Shown here: one piece after another, positions 53,575 to 62,428 of the stretch
How the letters are laid out: each line of letters opens with the position of its first letter
Numbering within the stretch: the stretch's first letter is position 1
Origin: Brevibacillus humidisoli
GTDB lineage: Bacteria; Bacillota; Bacilli; Brevibacillales; Brevibacillaceae
Direction of reading: 5' to 3'
DNA length: 64,000 nt
Assembly (NCBI RefSeq): GCF_020923435.1
Contig: NZ_CP087263.1
Location: 4,049,970-4,113,969, forward strand
The notes under the pieces: model-generated
Told to the model about the DNA's origin: nothing
Database searches by the model: none
The model's input: the letters and a program-made list of their open reading frames with translations, nothing else
Position numbers and translations under genes: made by a program

Positions 53575-54205
53575 GTTCTGCACAAATCTGGCGGTATCTC
53601 TCTACAAACTGGCGTGCTGCCTGTTCAATCTCTTGTGGGGTTTGATAGTTGTACAGCGCACTGCCTATGCCTACGCTGACGGCCCCGCTGCGGAAGTAAT
53701 CTTCCATGTTGTGCAGGTCTACGCCGCCGGTCGGCATCAGCGGGATATGTCCCAGCGGCCCTTTTACATGTTTGAAATAGTCGGGTCCAAGTGTTGCTGC
53801 CGGAAATACCTTGACGACGTCTGCTCCCAGCTCATAGGCGGCCAGGATTTCTGTCGGGGTCATCGCCCCTGCCGCTACCGCAACGCCATATCGATTGGCC
53901 ATCTTCACTACGTCCTCTTTGACCACCGGGGTTACGATAAAATCGGCTCCCGCCTCGATCGCTCGTTTCGCGGTTGGCGCGTCAAGTACCGTACCCGCAC
54001 CGATTAGCAGCGAACGGTCAAACTGTTCTTTTAATCGTTGGATACAGGCAAAACCATCAGCCTGTTCCACTGTAATCTCAACCGCTTCAATACCGGCCTG
54101 ATGCAGCGCAGTTACGATCTGTGAGACTGTATCCGGCTTCATTTTGCGCATCACCGCAACAATCCCTGCTCGCTGCAGCCCTTGCAGTGTCTCTACCCGC
54201 TTCAC
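53555..54205 (-). CDS. eda: KDPG/KHG aldolase
   Basis: Splits 2-keto-3-deoxy-6-phosphogluconate into pyruvate and glyceraldehyde 3-phosphate; 216 aa. Features: GIVAVMRK, AVEITVEQADGF with the catalytic Glu, LLIGAGTVLDA, the Schiff-base Lys in DVVKVFPA and PLMPTGGVDLHN. GTG start after AGGGGG. Last gene of the hexuronate operon. Confidence 0.96.
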   Translation of the reverse strand: MKRVETLQGLQRAGIVAVMRKMKPDTVSQIVTALHQAGIEAVEITVEQADGFACIQRLKEQFDRSLLIGAGTVLDAPTAKRAIEAGADFIVTPVVKEDVVKMANRYGVAVAAGAMTPTEILAAYELGADVVKVFPAATLGPDYFKHVKGPLGHIPLMPTGGVDLHNMEDYFRSGAVSVGIGSALYNYQTPQEIEQAARQFVERYRQICAEQNRNSK

Positions 54206-54226
54206 CTTGAGTCCCCCTCCGCATGA

Positions 54227-55243
54227 TTAGTCTAAAGATAGCACGGCCTTGATCAACTGCCGGTTCCCCTGGATCTCGCCAAAACGCTCGGCTGCCGCTG
54301 CAAACGGCACGGTCTCCGAGATGAAACGGACCGTATCGATCTTTCCTTGTTCCATATTGCGAATCACGTATTGGAAATCTTCTATCGTCGCGTTGCGGCT
54401 CCCCATCAACGTCAATTCTTTTGCATGGAAATCCGGGTCTGAAAAACTGATCTGGTCTTTGACCAGCCCGACGAAAACCAGCTTGCCCCCGTGAGATACA
54501 AGGTCAAACGCGTACATCATCGACCCCTTGTGCCCTGTCGCATCGAACACAATCGTGGGGTACTCTCCGTTGTTTACCTGCAGGATCCTCTCCGCCGGCT
54601 GGTTTGACGCCAGGACCGTATGATCGGATTCCGCCCACTGCTGGCAGAATTGGAGCCGCTCTATACTCATATCCATCGCAATCACATTGGCTCCCTGCAG
54701 TTTGGCAAACCGGGCCACGCCTAACCCAATCGGTCCCGCCCCGATCACCAGCACGGTCTCCCCAGGCTGAATCGCCGCCCTGCGCACTGCGTGGGCGCCG
54801 ATACTGAGCGGTTCCACAATCGCTGCTTCTTCCCATGTAAGATCGTGTACCGGGATCGCATGCGAAGCCGGCACCTTTATCCACTCTCTCATTCCACCAT
54901 CCAGATGGACCCCTAATACACTCATCTTGGTGCAACAGTTGGTTTTGCCGCTGCGGCAAGCCACGCAATTCCCGCAGTGCATATAGGGAACAACCGACAC
55001 CTTATCTCCTTTTTTGACGGTGGAAACAGCCCGCCCTACTTCGGAGACCTCACCAGACAACTCATGACCGAGAATCCGGGGATAGGTGAAAAACGGCTGA
55101 TTCCCGTTGTAGGCATGAATGTCTGTACCACAGATACCAATTCGCTTTACCTGCAGGATTACTTCATCATCCGCCGGATGGGCAGGCGCTTCCGTTTCTA
55201 CCAGCTCCATTTTCCCCGGTTCCTGACACACGATCGTCTTCAC
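54227..55243 (-). CDS. Zinc-dependent alcohol dehydrogenase (uronate/polyol type)
   Basis: Medium-chain dehydrogenase, 338 aa. GTG start at VKTIV with GGAG upstream. Catalytic zinc ligands GICGTDIH and GHELSGEV, structural zinc cysteines CGNCVACRSGKTNCC, and Rossmann motif VIGAGPIGLGVARFAKLQG. It resembles YjmD-type and L-galactonate dehydrogenases. Position between uxaB and eda suggests oxidation of a hexonate or related sugar acid entering the KDG route. Confidence 0.87.
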   Translation of the reverse strand: MKTIVCQEPGKMELVETEAPAHPADDEVILQVKRIGICGTDIHAYNGNQPFFTYPRILGHELSGEVSEVGRAVSTVKKGDKVSVVPYMHCGNCVACRSGKTNCCTKMSVLGVHLDGGMREWIKVPASHAIPVHDLTWEEAAIVEPLSIGAHAVRRAAIQPGETVLVIGAGPIGLGVARFAKLQGANVIAMDMSIERLQFCQQWAESDHTVLASNQPAERILQVNNGEYPTIVFDATGHKGSMMYAFDLVSHGGKLVFVGLVKDQISFSDPDFHAKELTLMGSRNATIEDFQYVIRNMEQGKIDTVRFISETVPFAAAAERFGEIQGNRQLIKAVLSLD

Positions 55244-55273
55244 TGCTCTCCACCCTTTCCATGTCAAAGCATA

Positions 55274-56821
55274 CTACTGCAGCCCGGTAACGCCCCAGCC
55301 GCTCTCTTGCAAGGCGGCGCGAATCCCGTGCTGCTCGATTGCGACGAGCTGCTCCGCCACTTCTTTTACCAGGCCGTCAACTTGGGTCAAGTCATGGCCC
55401 CAGAGGCTCTCCTGTGCCAGACATGCGGCGACCACCTGCTCTGCCACCGGTTCGATCTGGTCCACATCCTTCCACAGCGCTTCCATCTTTTGCAGGAAAT
55501 CGCCATGATCCCTGATTTCGTACTCACCGCCGTCGCGCTCTCCGATATAACGATCTGTCTCTATCCGTTTGGGTCGGTAAAAGGCGAGCAAGGCAGCTAA
55601 CCCAAACACAAGCCCCCTCGGCAGCTGTCCTTTCTTTTCTCGATATGCCAACAGACTAGGCAGCACCCTTGTTTGAAACTTGGACACACCGTTCAGGCTG
55701 ATATCCAGCAGGCGATGATGCAGATATGGATTGGCGAAGCGCTCCAGCACATCGTCGATATAACAAAGTGCCCGATCCCGATCGATACCGCGCAGTGTTG
55801 CCGTGATTTCCTCTGTCATCACGTCCAGCACATACTGTTTGAACAGCGGGTCCTCAACCGCTTCTTTCACCGTAGTTGCTCCGCCCAAAAAGGCAACGGC
55901 AGCCATCAGCGTATGAGGCGCATTTAACAGCTTAACTTTTAGCTCCCGGTAATCGTCGATCCGGTCAAAGTAGACACGCAGTCCGGCTTTGTCAAACGGC
56001 AGTTTCTGCTGTACCTGCTGCGGCCCCTCAATTACGAACAAGTGGTAAGGCTCTGCCGCTGTCAGCAGCTCGTCTCTGTAGCCGAGCCGTTCTTGATAGC
56101 GTTGCGCTTCACTATGCGGATACCCGGTCACAATCCGATCCACCAGCGTGTTGCAAAAGACGCACGATGTTTCTACCCAGTCGAGAAACGAATCGGGCAG
56201 CTGCCAGTACACTGCGACCCGCTGGCACAACTGCTTCAGGACCGCCCCGTTTTCCTCAACCAGTTCGCAGGGCAGGATGATCCAGCCTCTGTCAGGTGCT
56301 CCTCGGAAATGTTGATAACGGTGGTACAAGAGGGCGACCAGCTTTCCGGGAAACGACAGCGGCGACTGATCGGGATCATACGGCTCCTCCAGAAACTGCA
56401 GCCCTGCTTCCGTCGTGTTGGAGATAAGAAACTCAATAGATGGCGATTCTGCCGCCTGCAGCGCTTCCGACCAATTCTCATAGGGGTTGATCCCTCTGCT
56501 GATCGAGTCGATCACTTCCAGCTTCTCGACTGCCCTCCCCTGCTCCATACCGCGCAGGATCAGCGTATACAAACCGTCCTGCCGATTTAGCTTCGGCACC
56601 ACTTTTCCCCGAGGCGTTGGCTGGATGGCCGCTACTCTGCCGCGAAAGAGACCTTGTTTGTTCATTTCATGGATCATCCAGTCAATAAAACCGCGCAAAA
56701 AGTTGCCCTCGCCGATCTGCAGCACACGCTCCGGCAAGTCGGCATGCGGTGTGTAGTCCAGCTCTTTTGCCGCAGCAGCGGAGGCGCTCTCGCGGTTTAA
56801 AACTGGCAGGTTTTGCTCCAT
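55274..56821 (-). CDS. uxaB: Tagaturonate reductase
   Basis: Mannitol-dehydrogenase-family enzyme interconverting tagaturonate and altronate; 515 aa. N-terminal VLQIGEGNFLRGFIDWMI, then FLISNTTEAGL and the catalytic region LKVKLLNAPHTLMAAVAFLGG with the conserved Lys. C-terminal helical domain HHRLLDISLNGVSKFQTRVLPSL. GTAAGGAG lies upstream. It overlaps no neighbour and follows uxaA by 13 bp. Confidence 0.94.
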   Translation of the reverse strand: MEQNLPVLNRESASAAAAKELDYTPHADLPERVLQIGEGNFLRGFIDWMIHEMNKQGLFRGRVAAIQPTPRGKVVPKLNRQDGLYTLILRGMEQGRAVEKLEVIDSISRGINPYENWSEALQAAESPSIEFLISNTTEAGLQFLEEPYDPDQSPLSFPGKLVALLYHRYQHFRGAPDRGWIILPCELVEENGAVLKQLCQRVAVYWQLPDSFLDWVETSCVFCNTLVDRIVTGYPHSEAQRYQERLGYRDELLTAAEPYHLFVIEGPQQVQQKLPFDKAGLRVYFDRIDDYRELKVKLLNAPHTLMAAVAFLGGATTVKEAVEDPLFKQYVLDVMTEEITATLRGIDRDRALCYIDDVLERFANPYLHHRLLDISLNGVSKFQTRVLPSLLAYREKKGQLPRGLVFGLAALLAFYRPKRIETDRYIGERDGGEYEIRDHGDFLQKMEALWKDVDQIEPVAEQVVAACLAQESLWGHDLTQVDGLVKEVAEQLVAIEQHGIRAALQESGWGVTGLQ

Positions 56822-56834
56822 TTTGCCACTCTCC

Positions 56835-58361
56835 TTACAGGGTCACACCATCTTTGAAAATGGCAATCTCTTTGTATCCGTACTGTTCGTTTTTCGTCCG
56901 CTCCTTGCCCGTGGCGAGATCCAGCAGGTACCCAAACAACTCATCCGTAACCTTTTCCATGGAACCGTTGTCCAATAGTTTTCCAGCGTTGAAATCGATC
57001 CAGTTTTTCTTCCGCTCGTACAACGCGGTATTGGTTGAAATCTTCACCGTCGGTACCGGTCCGCCAAAAGGGGTGCCTCGTCCTGTTGTGAACAGCACCA
57101 TTTGACAGCCTGATGCGGCAAGAGCCGTAACCGAAACCAGGTCATTTCCCGGTCCCTGCAGCAAGCTAAGGCCGGTGGCGCGTATCCGCTCACCGTATGG
57201 CAGCACGTCGTCGACGCGGGCAAACCCGCCTTTTTGGACACAGCCGAGCGATTTTTCCTCCAGCGTCGTAATGCCGCCTTTTTTGTTTCCAGGCGATGGA
57301 TTCTCATAGACGGGCATGTCGTACTTGATAAAGTACTGCTTAAATCTGTTCACCAGCTCTACGATTTGTTCAAACACCTGCTCATCTTTAGCCCTCTCCA
57401 TCAGGATCGTCTCCGCCCCAAACATTTCAGGCACTTCCGTCAGTACCGTGGAGCCGCCAGCTGCGATCAGTTTGTCAGAAAAAGCGCCGACGAGCGGATT
57501 GGCGGTGATGCCGGACAATCCGTCTGAACCGCCGCATTTCAACCCCACTTTCAGCTTGGAGACCGGTACTTCCTCGCGGGTAAACTGTGCTGCGTATGCA
57601 GCCAGCTCCTGGATCAGTTCCAGTCCCGCCTCCATCTCATCTTCTACCTGCTGCACGCTTAAAAACTTGACTCTCTGCTCATGATGCGGCCCAATCACGT
57701 CCCGGAACAAATCGATGTAATTGTTTTCACAGCCAAGCCCCAGCACGAGCACGCCGCCGGCATTTGGATGCTGCACGAGTCCGGCCAAAATCTTTTGTGT
57801 GTACACCAGGTCATCACCTAGCTGAGAACAGCCGTACGGGTGCGGGAAATGATGCACGCCGTCCAGGTTGTCTGCCTGAATCATCTGGTTGGCCGTGCGA
57901 GCCAAGTTTTCCGCCACTTTGTTGATGCATCCGACGGTGTTGATGATCCAGATCTCGTTGCGGATGCCGACATCGCCATTCTCCCGCACATAGCCGGCAA
58001 ACGTCGCGTCTCCCCTCTGATCGGCAGGAGTTAGCTGCTCGGACTTCGGCAAATAGACATACTCCAGTTCGCCTTCCAGATTGGTTTTCACGTTGTGCGT
58101 ATGCACCCACTGCCCTGGGAGGATATCGGTAGTCGCGTGTCCGATGGGAAAACCGTACTTGATGATGTTGGAGCCTGCAGCGATGGGCTCACAAGCTATT
58201 TTGTGGCCGCTCGCGATCTCTTCCTTTACCTCGAGCCTATGGCCGGCGACCTCTATCATGTCTCCCGGTTGCAGATCCTGCAAAGAGACCCATACATTGT
58301 CCGCTTGGTGGATTTGGATTGCTTGGTGGATTTGGATTGCTTGCCGTTTTCCGCTTGTCAC
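56835..58361 (-). CDS. uxaA: Altronate dehydratase
   Basis: Dehydrates D-altronate to 2-keto-3-deoxygluconate; 508 aa. N-terminal SAF domain (about residues 20-100, ending HTHNVKTNLEGE) and the long UxaA C-terminal region with GCINKVAENLAR, GCSQLGDD, GLGCENN, GLKCGGSDGLSGITANPLVG and GRGTPFGGPVPT. GTG start after GAGGTG. Near the N-terminus an 18-nt tandem duplication gives the repeated AIQIHQ. Confidence 0.94.
   Translation of the reverse strand: MTSGKRQAIQIHQAIQIHQADNVWVSLQDLQPGDMIEVAGHRLEVKEEIASGHKIACEPIAAGSNIIKYGFPIGHATTDILPGQWVHTHNVKTNLEGELEYVYLPKSEQLTPADQRGDATFAGYVRENGDVGIRNEIWIINTVGCINKVAENLARTANQMIQADNLDGVHHFPHPYGCSQLGDDLVYTQKILAGLVQHPNAGGVLVLGLGCENNYIDLFRDVIGPHHEQRVKFLSVQQVEDEMEAGLELIQELAAYAAQFTREEVPVSKLKVGLKCGGSDGLSGITANPLVGAFSDKLIAAGGSTVLTEVPEMFGAETILMERAKDEQVFEQIVELVNRFKQYFIKYDMPVYENPSPGNKKGGITTLEEKSLGCVQKGGFARVDDVLPYGERIRATGLSLLQGPGNDLVSVTALAASGCQMVLFTTGRGTPFGGPVPTVKISTNTALYERKKNWIDFNAGKLLDNGSMEKVTDELFGYLLDLATGKERTKNEQYGYKEIAIFKDGVTL
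58303..58338 (-). repeat. 18-nt tandem duplication at the start of uxaA
   Basis: The unit GCTTGGTGGATTTGGATT occurs twice head to tail without change and keeps frame, adding six residues before the SAF domain. Confidence 0.9.
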
Positions 58362-58391
58362 ACTTTCACCTCTTCTCGTTTGCTGTAGCTG

Positions 58392-59675
58392 TTAGAACAG
58401 TTCGGACGGCAGCCAGAGTGAGATGCTGGGTACAAAAGCAATCACCAAGGCCGCTATGATCAAAAGAGCGAGGAAGGGAAGACTCTCTTTGGCGAATTCC
58501 TCGATTTTGGTACCGGTGATCGAACAAGTCGTAAACATGATCGTGCCGAGCGGCGGGGTGAGCGTGCCAATGCTTAAACACATAATGAAAAAGATCCCGA
58601 AATGAACCGGATCGATCCCATACGCCTGCAGCATCGGCATGAACAATGGCGTCAAGATGATCAGCGCCACATTCCCTTCCACAAACATCCCCACGATCAG
58701 CAAGAAAAGCAGCACCACGACAAAGAACATCTCTGGAGACGAGATTATCCCAACCATAAACTGCGTCAATGTTTGCGGTACCTGTTCAATGGTCAAAATC
58801 CAGGCAAAGGCAGACCCGGCGGCCATGATAATCAGGATCGAAGCCGATGTGTGGACCGTCTCGACCAGCGCATCCAGCAGGTGCTTCGGCTTCATCTCCC
58901 GATAGATCAGCAGACCCAGCAACAGCGCATACAACACGGCGATCGCTCCTGCTTCTGTCGCACTAAAGATCCCGAAGCGAATCCCGCCGATAATAATCAC
59001 CGGAAGCAGGATGGCCAGTATCGCGTCCTTGAAGGAACGAAAGAACTCTCCTCCCGTAACCCGTTCTTTTTTATCCGTCTCAAAGTTCTGTTTTTTCGCA
59101 ACAAAATGAACGTACAGCATCATAACGAGGCAAAGCACGATGCCTGGAACGATACCAGCGAGGAACAGCTTCCCGACCGAAACATTGCCGACATACCCAT
59201 ACATGATGAGCGCGATGCCCGGTGGGATGATCGGGGTAATCAGCGAAGAAGCAGCCGTCAAAACGGTTGAAAACGACTTCGGATATCCACGTTTCACCAT
59301 CTCCGGCACCAGCACCTTGGACTGCATCGCCGCATCTGCAATATTGGAACCAGACAACCCGCCCATCATCGTACTGAGGATCACATTTACCTGGGCCAAG
59401 CCGCCGGGCAGCGGTCTGGTAATCACCTGGGCGAAGTTTAACATCCGGTTGGTAATCCCGGTGTAGTTCATCAAGATGCCTGCGGTGATAAAGAATATGA
59501 TCGCCAACAGCGGAACGGATTCAATTCCGCCCACCATTCGTTGGATCAGGACAGCGCCGGAAAAAGAATCACTGGTCAAAAAATAAATCGACGAACTGGC
59601 GATCAAGGCAAACGATATCGGGACGTTGATCAAAAACAGGACGAGCAAGACGATAAGGGTAATGGTTAGTGTCAT
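58392..59675 (-). CDS. TRAP transporter large permease (DctM type)
   Basis: Large membrane subunit of a TRAP transporter, 427 aa, about twelve helices. Start at MTLTITLIVL with GGGAG upstream. Family phrases: VPLLAIIFFITAGILMNYTGIT, MMGGLSGSNIADAAMQSKVLVPEM, SSLITPIIPPGIALIMYG and GTLTPPLGTIMFTTC. Starts 2 bp after the DctQ-type gene's stop. Confidence 0.94.
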   Translation of the reverse strand: MTLTITLIVLLVLFLINVPISFALIASSSIYFLTSDSFSGAVLIQRMVGGIESVPLLAIIFFITAGILMNYTGITNRMLNFAQVITRPLPGGLAQVNVILSTMMGGLSGSNIADAAMQSKVLVPEMVKRGYPKSFSTVLTAASSLITPIIPPGIALIMYGYVGNVSVGKLFLAGIVPGIVLCLVMMLYVHFVAKKQNFETDKKERVTGGEFFRSFKDAILAILLPVIIIGGIRFGIFSATEAGAIAVLYALLLGLLIYREMKPKHLLDALVETVHTSASILIIMAAGSAFAWILTIEQVPQTLTQFMVGIISSPEMFFVVVLLFLLIVGMFVEGNVALIILTPLFMPMLQAYGIDPVHFGIFFIMCLSIGTLTPPLGTIMFTTCSITGTKIEEFAKESLPFLALLIIAALVIAFVPSISLWLPSELF

Positions 59676-59677
59676 CG

Positions 59678-60160
59678 TTAGCAGCTCCCTTCCTTGCTTC
59701 GTTTCCACGGCCCCGTCTCAATCAACCTGCGTGTAAAATGAACGGTCGACAGGATGGCGCCAAAGGGAACGGCCAGATCGATCAGCTGATAACTAATCCC
59801 CAGTACCGGTGTCACTTTTTCCCCTGCCTGTGCCATCAACTCGTAACCCAGTACAAGCAGAATCCCGATCAGCACGTAATAGATCACGCCCGCACGCAGC
59901 ATCTGGGACACAGCGGAAAGAGGCTTTGGCAGCTTCCGTACAAAGTAGTCGATGCCGATATGGCCATCCCGCTTCATCGTCGAACTAATCCCGACAAAAA
60001 CGAGCCAGACGAACAAGCCAAGCGTAACCTCTTCGGCCCAGGCGATCGGACTGTTCAGCACAAAGCGGCAGAACACATTTACGATGGTTAAGAGAATAAT
60101 CCCGGTCAAGCTGACGACCGAGAGGACATCATCAAGTAAGACCAACCATTTTTTCAGCAT
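59678..60160 (-). CDS. TRAP transporter small permease (DctQ type)
   Basis: Four-helix small membrane subunit, 160 aa, with the family core AWAEEVTLGLFVWLVFVGISSTMKRDGHIGID. Works with the large permease and binding protein. Confidence 0.92.
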   Translation of the reverse strand: MLKKWLVLLDDVLSVVSLTGIILLTIVNVFCRFVLNSPIAWAEEVTLGLFVWLVFVGISSTMKRDGHIGIDYFVRKLPKPLSAVSQMLRAGVIYYVLIGILLVLGYELMAQAGEKVTPVLGISYQLIDLAVPFGAILSTVHFTRRLIETGPWKRSKEGSC

Positions 60161-60220
60161 ATGGATCCCCTCCCGAGAAGAGGAAGCCTTTTGAAAACAG
60201 GCTCCCTCTCACACTTTGGA

Positions 60221-61273
60221 TCAGCGATTCTGAAGCAGTTCTTGTACCGTCTCATACAGATTGGGGGACCATTCAGGAAATGCGGTGTAGACACTCTTCG
60301 CTTTCTCCTTGAATGCATTCAGATCCACTTCGTTTACGGTAATTCCCTGCTGCTTGAACTCTTCCAGTACTTTTGCCGACTCCTGCTCGACGATCTCTTT
60401 TGCGTACTCGCCCGCTTCGTCGCCTGTTTCCTTGAGAATCTTCACCAGATCTCCCGGCATCGTCTCCAGGAATTTGGTTCCGGCGATCCATGGGCTAATA
60501 ATTTTGGTATGCTCGGTCAGTGCCAGATATTTGGCTACCTCATGCGTTTTGGACCCCTGCAATACCGGCAGCGGGTTCTCCGCACCATCTACAAGCCCCT
60601 GCTGCAGAGAGGTATACAGATCGGCCAACGGCATCGGGGTCGGCGTTGCTCCTAGTGCTGTAAAGGAGTTGATGTACATGTTATTGTTGGGCACCCGGAT
60701 CTTCATCCCTGCCAAATCTTCCGGTGTCTTTACTTCCTTCACGGTCATAAGATGACGCTTCCCGTAGATCGTATTGGTGGTGACAATGTCCACGCCCTTG
60801 TTGTTCAGTTGAGACTCCAGATCCTGAAACCAATCCGTTGTCGTCAGATAAAACAAATCATCAAAATCCTCAGTCAAATAAGGAGCTGTCAAAATCCCCA
60901 GATCGGGAACGTAATCCATCAAAAAGTCGTAACCGGTCAGGATGACGACATTATTCCCCATGATCGCCTGCTCCACTACATCCTTTTCAGAGCCCATCTG
61001 GGAACTTGGGAACAGTTTTAATTCCAGCTGCCCGTTGCTGCGCTCTGCCGCCAGCTCTTTCCATTTATTCGCCAGCTTGTCAATGGGTTCGCCAGGCTGG
61101 TTTCCATACGCGATGTTGACCACGTATGTTTTGCCCTCTGCACCTGCGTCCGGACTTTCCGTGTTTCCTGCATTTTCTGCGCCTCCTCCGCTATTGCCGG
61201 AAGAGCAAGCCGCTAAAGCAAATGTAAGTACGATCGATAGAACGATACTTCCCCATTTCCCAAGTTTCTGCAT
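60221..61273 (-). CDS. TRAP transporter substrate-binding lipoprotein (DctP type)
   Basis: Binding protein of 350 aa, lipobox LAAC, Gly/Asn/Ala-rich linker, then the DctP fold: VEQAIMGNNVVI, LTAPYLTEDFDDLFYL, the conserved Arg in GMKIRVPNNNMYINSFTALGATPTPMPLADLYTSLQQGLVDGAENP, which clamps the ligand carboxylate. With the adjoining uronate genes, a hexuronate is the likely ligand. Binding to a Na+-driven permease is usual for the family. Confidence 0.93.
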   Translation of the reverse strand: MQKLGKWGSIVLSIVLTFALAACSSGNSGGGAENAGNTESPDAGAEGKTYVVNIAYGNQPGEPIDKLANKWKELAAERSNGQLELKLFPSSQMGSEKDVVEQAIMGNNVVILTGYDFLMDYVPDLGILTAPYLTEDFDDLFYLTTTDWFQDLESQLNNKGVDIVTTNTIYGKRHLMTVKEVKTPEDLAGMKIRVPNNNMYINSFTALGATPTPMPLADLYTSLQQGLVDGAENPLPVLQGSKTHEVAKYLALTEHTKIISPWIAGTKFLETMPGDLVKILKETGDEAGEYAKEIVEQESAKVLEEFKQQGITVNEVDLNAFKEKAKSVYTAFPEWSPNLYETVQELLQNR

Positions 61274-61307
61274 GTTTGTAAAACCCCTCTTTCTCGTTCT
61301 CTTCTAG

Positions 61308-61323
61308 TTGAATACGTTTGCAA
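61308..61323. promoter_or_regulatory. CcpA cre site before dctP
   Basis: On the minus strand TTGCAAACGTATTCAA fits the cre consensus at every position. It overlaps the probable -10 box TATTCA of the promoter (TTGATC, 17 bp), so CcpA would repress the uronate operon in the presence of preferred sugars. Confidence 0.8.
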
Positions 61324-61380
61324 TACCTGATGATCAAACTTGTTCGCCTTCCTCCTCCATCTCTCACCTCCACTGCAGAA

Positions 61381-61396
61381 TCAAAGCGCTTACAAT
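61381..61396. promoter_or_regulatory. Second cre site between kdgK and dctP
   Basis: ATTGTAAGCGCTTTGA on the minus strand contains the strong cre core TGTAAGCGCT with one mismatch at the 3' end. It lies 108 bp upstream of dctP. Confidence 0.65.
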
Positions 61397-61429
61397 CACA
61401 CCTGTTGCTGCCGCCCTTGGCGGCGTTGT

Positions 61430-62380
61430 CTATCGGTCTACCACGACTTTTTGACCGAGAAAAACCTTTACTTCGTCCATGTACGGCAGGCCTTCGTTGT
61501 CACCTGAGACGCCTACCACCAACGCACCCACCGCATTCGCCAGCTGCAAACAATCCCGCAGGTTCCACTGATGCAAGAGTCCATACAGATATCCTGCGGC
61601 AAACCCATCTCCTGCACCAACCGTATCCACAACCTTGCTGACAGCCGCAGCAGGGGAGTGCATAACCTGGTTGTGCCGACTTGCGATAGCTCCCCGCTCT
61701 CCCTGCTTCAACACGATGTGATCAATCCCCAGGCTCTGAAAAGCCTGAAACACCTCATCCGGCTCAGATGTTCCGACGAGAATCTGAGCCTCCTCTTCCC
61801 CTGTCAGCACGACATCGAGAAAAGGCATGAGCGCCAGCAGCTTCTGCCGTGCCTTCTCTGCACTCCACAGTTTCAAACGGATATTGGGATCAAAGGTCAC
61901 TGTTAAACCATTCGCTTTGGCCAGCTTGACCGTATGAAGCAGCACCTCGTAATTGCTCTCGCACACAGCCGGAAAAACCCCTGAGATATGCAGAATCCTG
62001 GCTTGTTTCAGATAATCGGCATCGATATCTTGCGGAGTCATCGAGCTGGTCGGCGATTGCTGCCGGTAGTAATAGGAGTTGGTTCGGCCATCTTCGAATA
62101 TCTCTTTGAAATAAACAGAGGTAGGACATCCATCCACGAACTGCACCTGTGAAGTGTCGATCCCTTCTCCCCGCACAAAGTTTAGGGCGAACCGACCAAA
62201 CTCATCATTCCCCAAGCGGCTGATCCAGCCCGCTTTCAGACCTAATCGGGCACAGCCGATGATCACATTTAGCTCTGCTCCACCCACCTTCTTTTCAAAG
62301 GAATGGACAAAGCGCAGGGGTCCCGTAGTAGACGGGTTCATCGCGATCAACGCATCCCCTATGGTTATCACGTCCAACAA
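61430..62380 (-). CDS. kdgK: 2-keto-3-deoxygluconate kinase (PfkB family)
   Basis: Phosphorylates KDG to KDPG, the substrate of Eda; 316 aa. TTG start after AAGGAGAG. N-terminal GGAELNVIIGCARLG, the SYYYRQQSPTSSMTP lid and the PfkB C-terminal signature VDTVGAGDGFAAGYLYGLL with the catalytic Asp. Context with uxaA and eda supports KDG over other sugars. Confidence 0.92.
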   Translation of the reverse strand: MLDVITIGDALIAMNPSTTGPLRFVHSFEKKVGGAELNVIIGCARLGLKAGWISRLGNDEFGRFALNFVRGEGIDTSQVQFVDGCPTSVYFKEIFEDGRTNSYYYRQQSPTSSMTPQDIDADYLKQARILHISGVFPAVCESNYEVLLHTVKLAKANGLTVTFDPNIRLKLWSAEKARQKLLALMPFLDVVLTGEEEAQILVGTSEPDEVFQAFQSLGIDHIVLKQGERGAIASRHNQVMHSPAAAVSKVVDTVGAGDGFAAGYLYGLLHQWNLRDCLQLANAVGALVVGVSGDNEGLPYMDEVKVFLGQKVVVDR

Positions 62381-62428
62381 TCGTATCTCTCCTTATCCAT
62401 CAACAAGTCTTTGATCCATTTCCAAACG

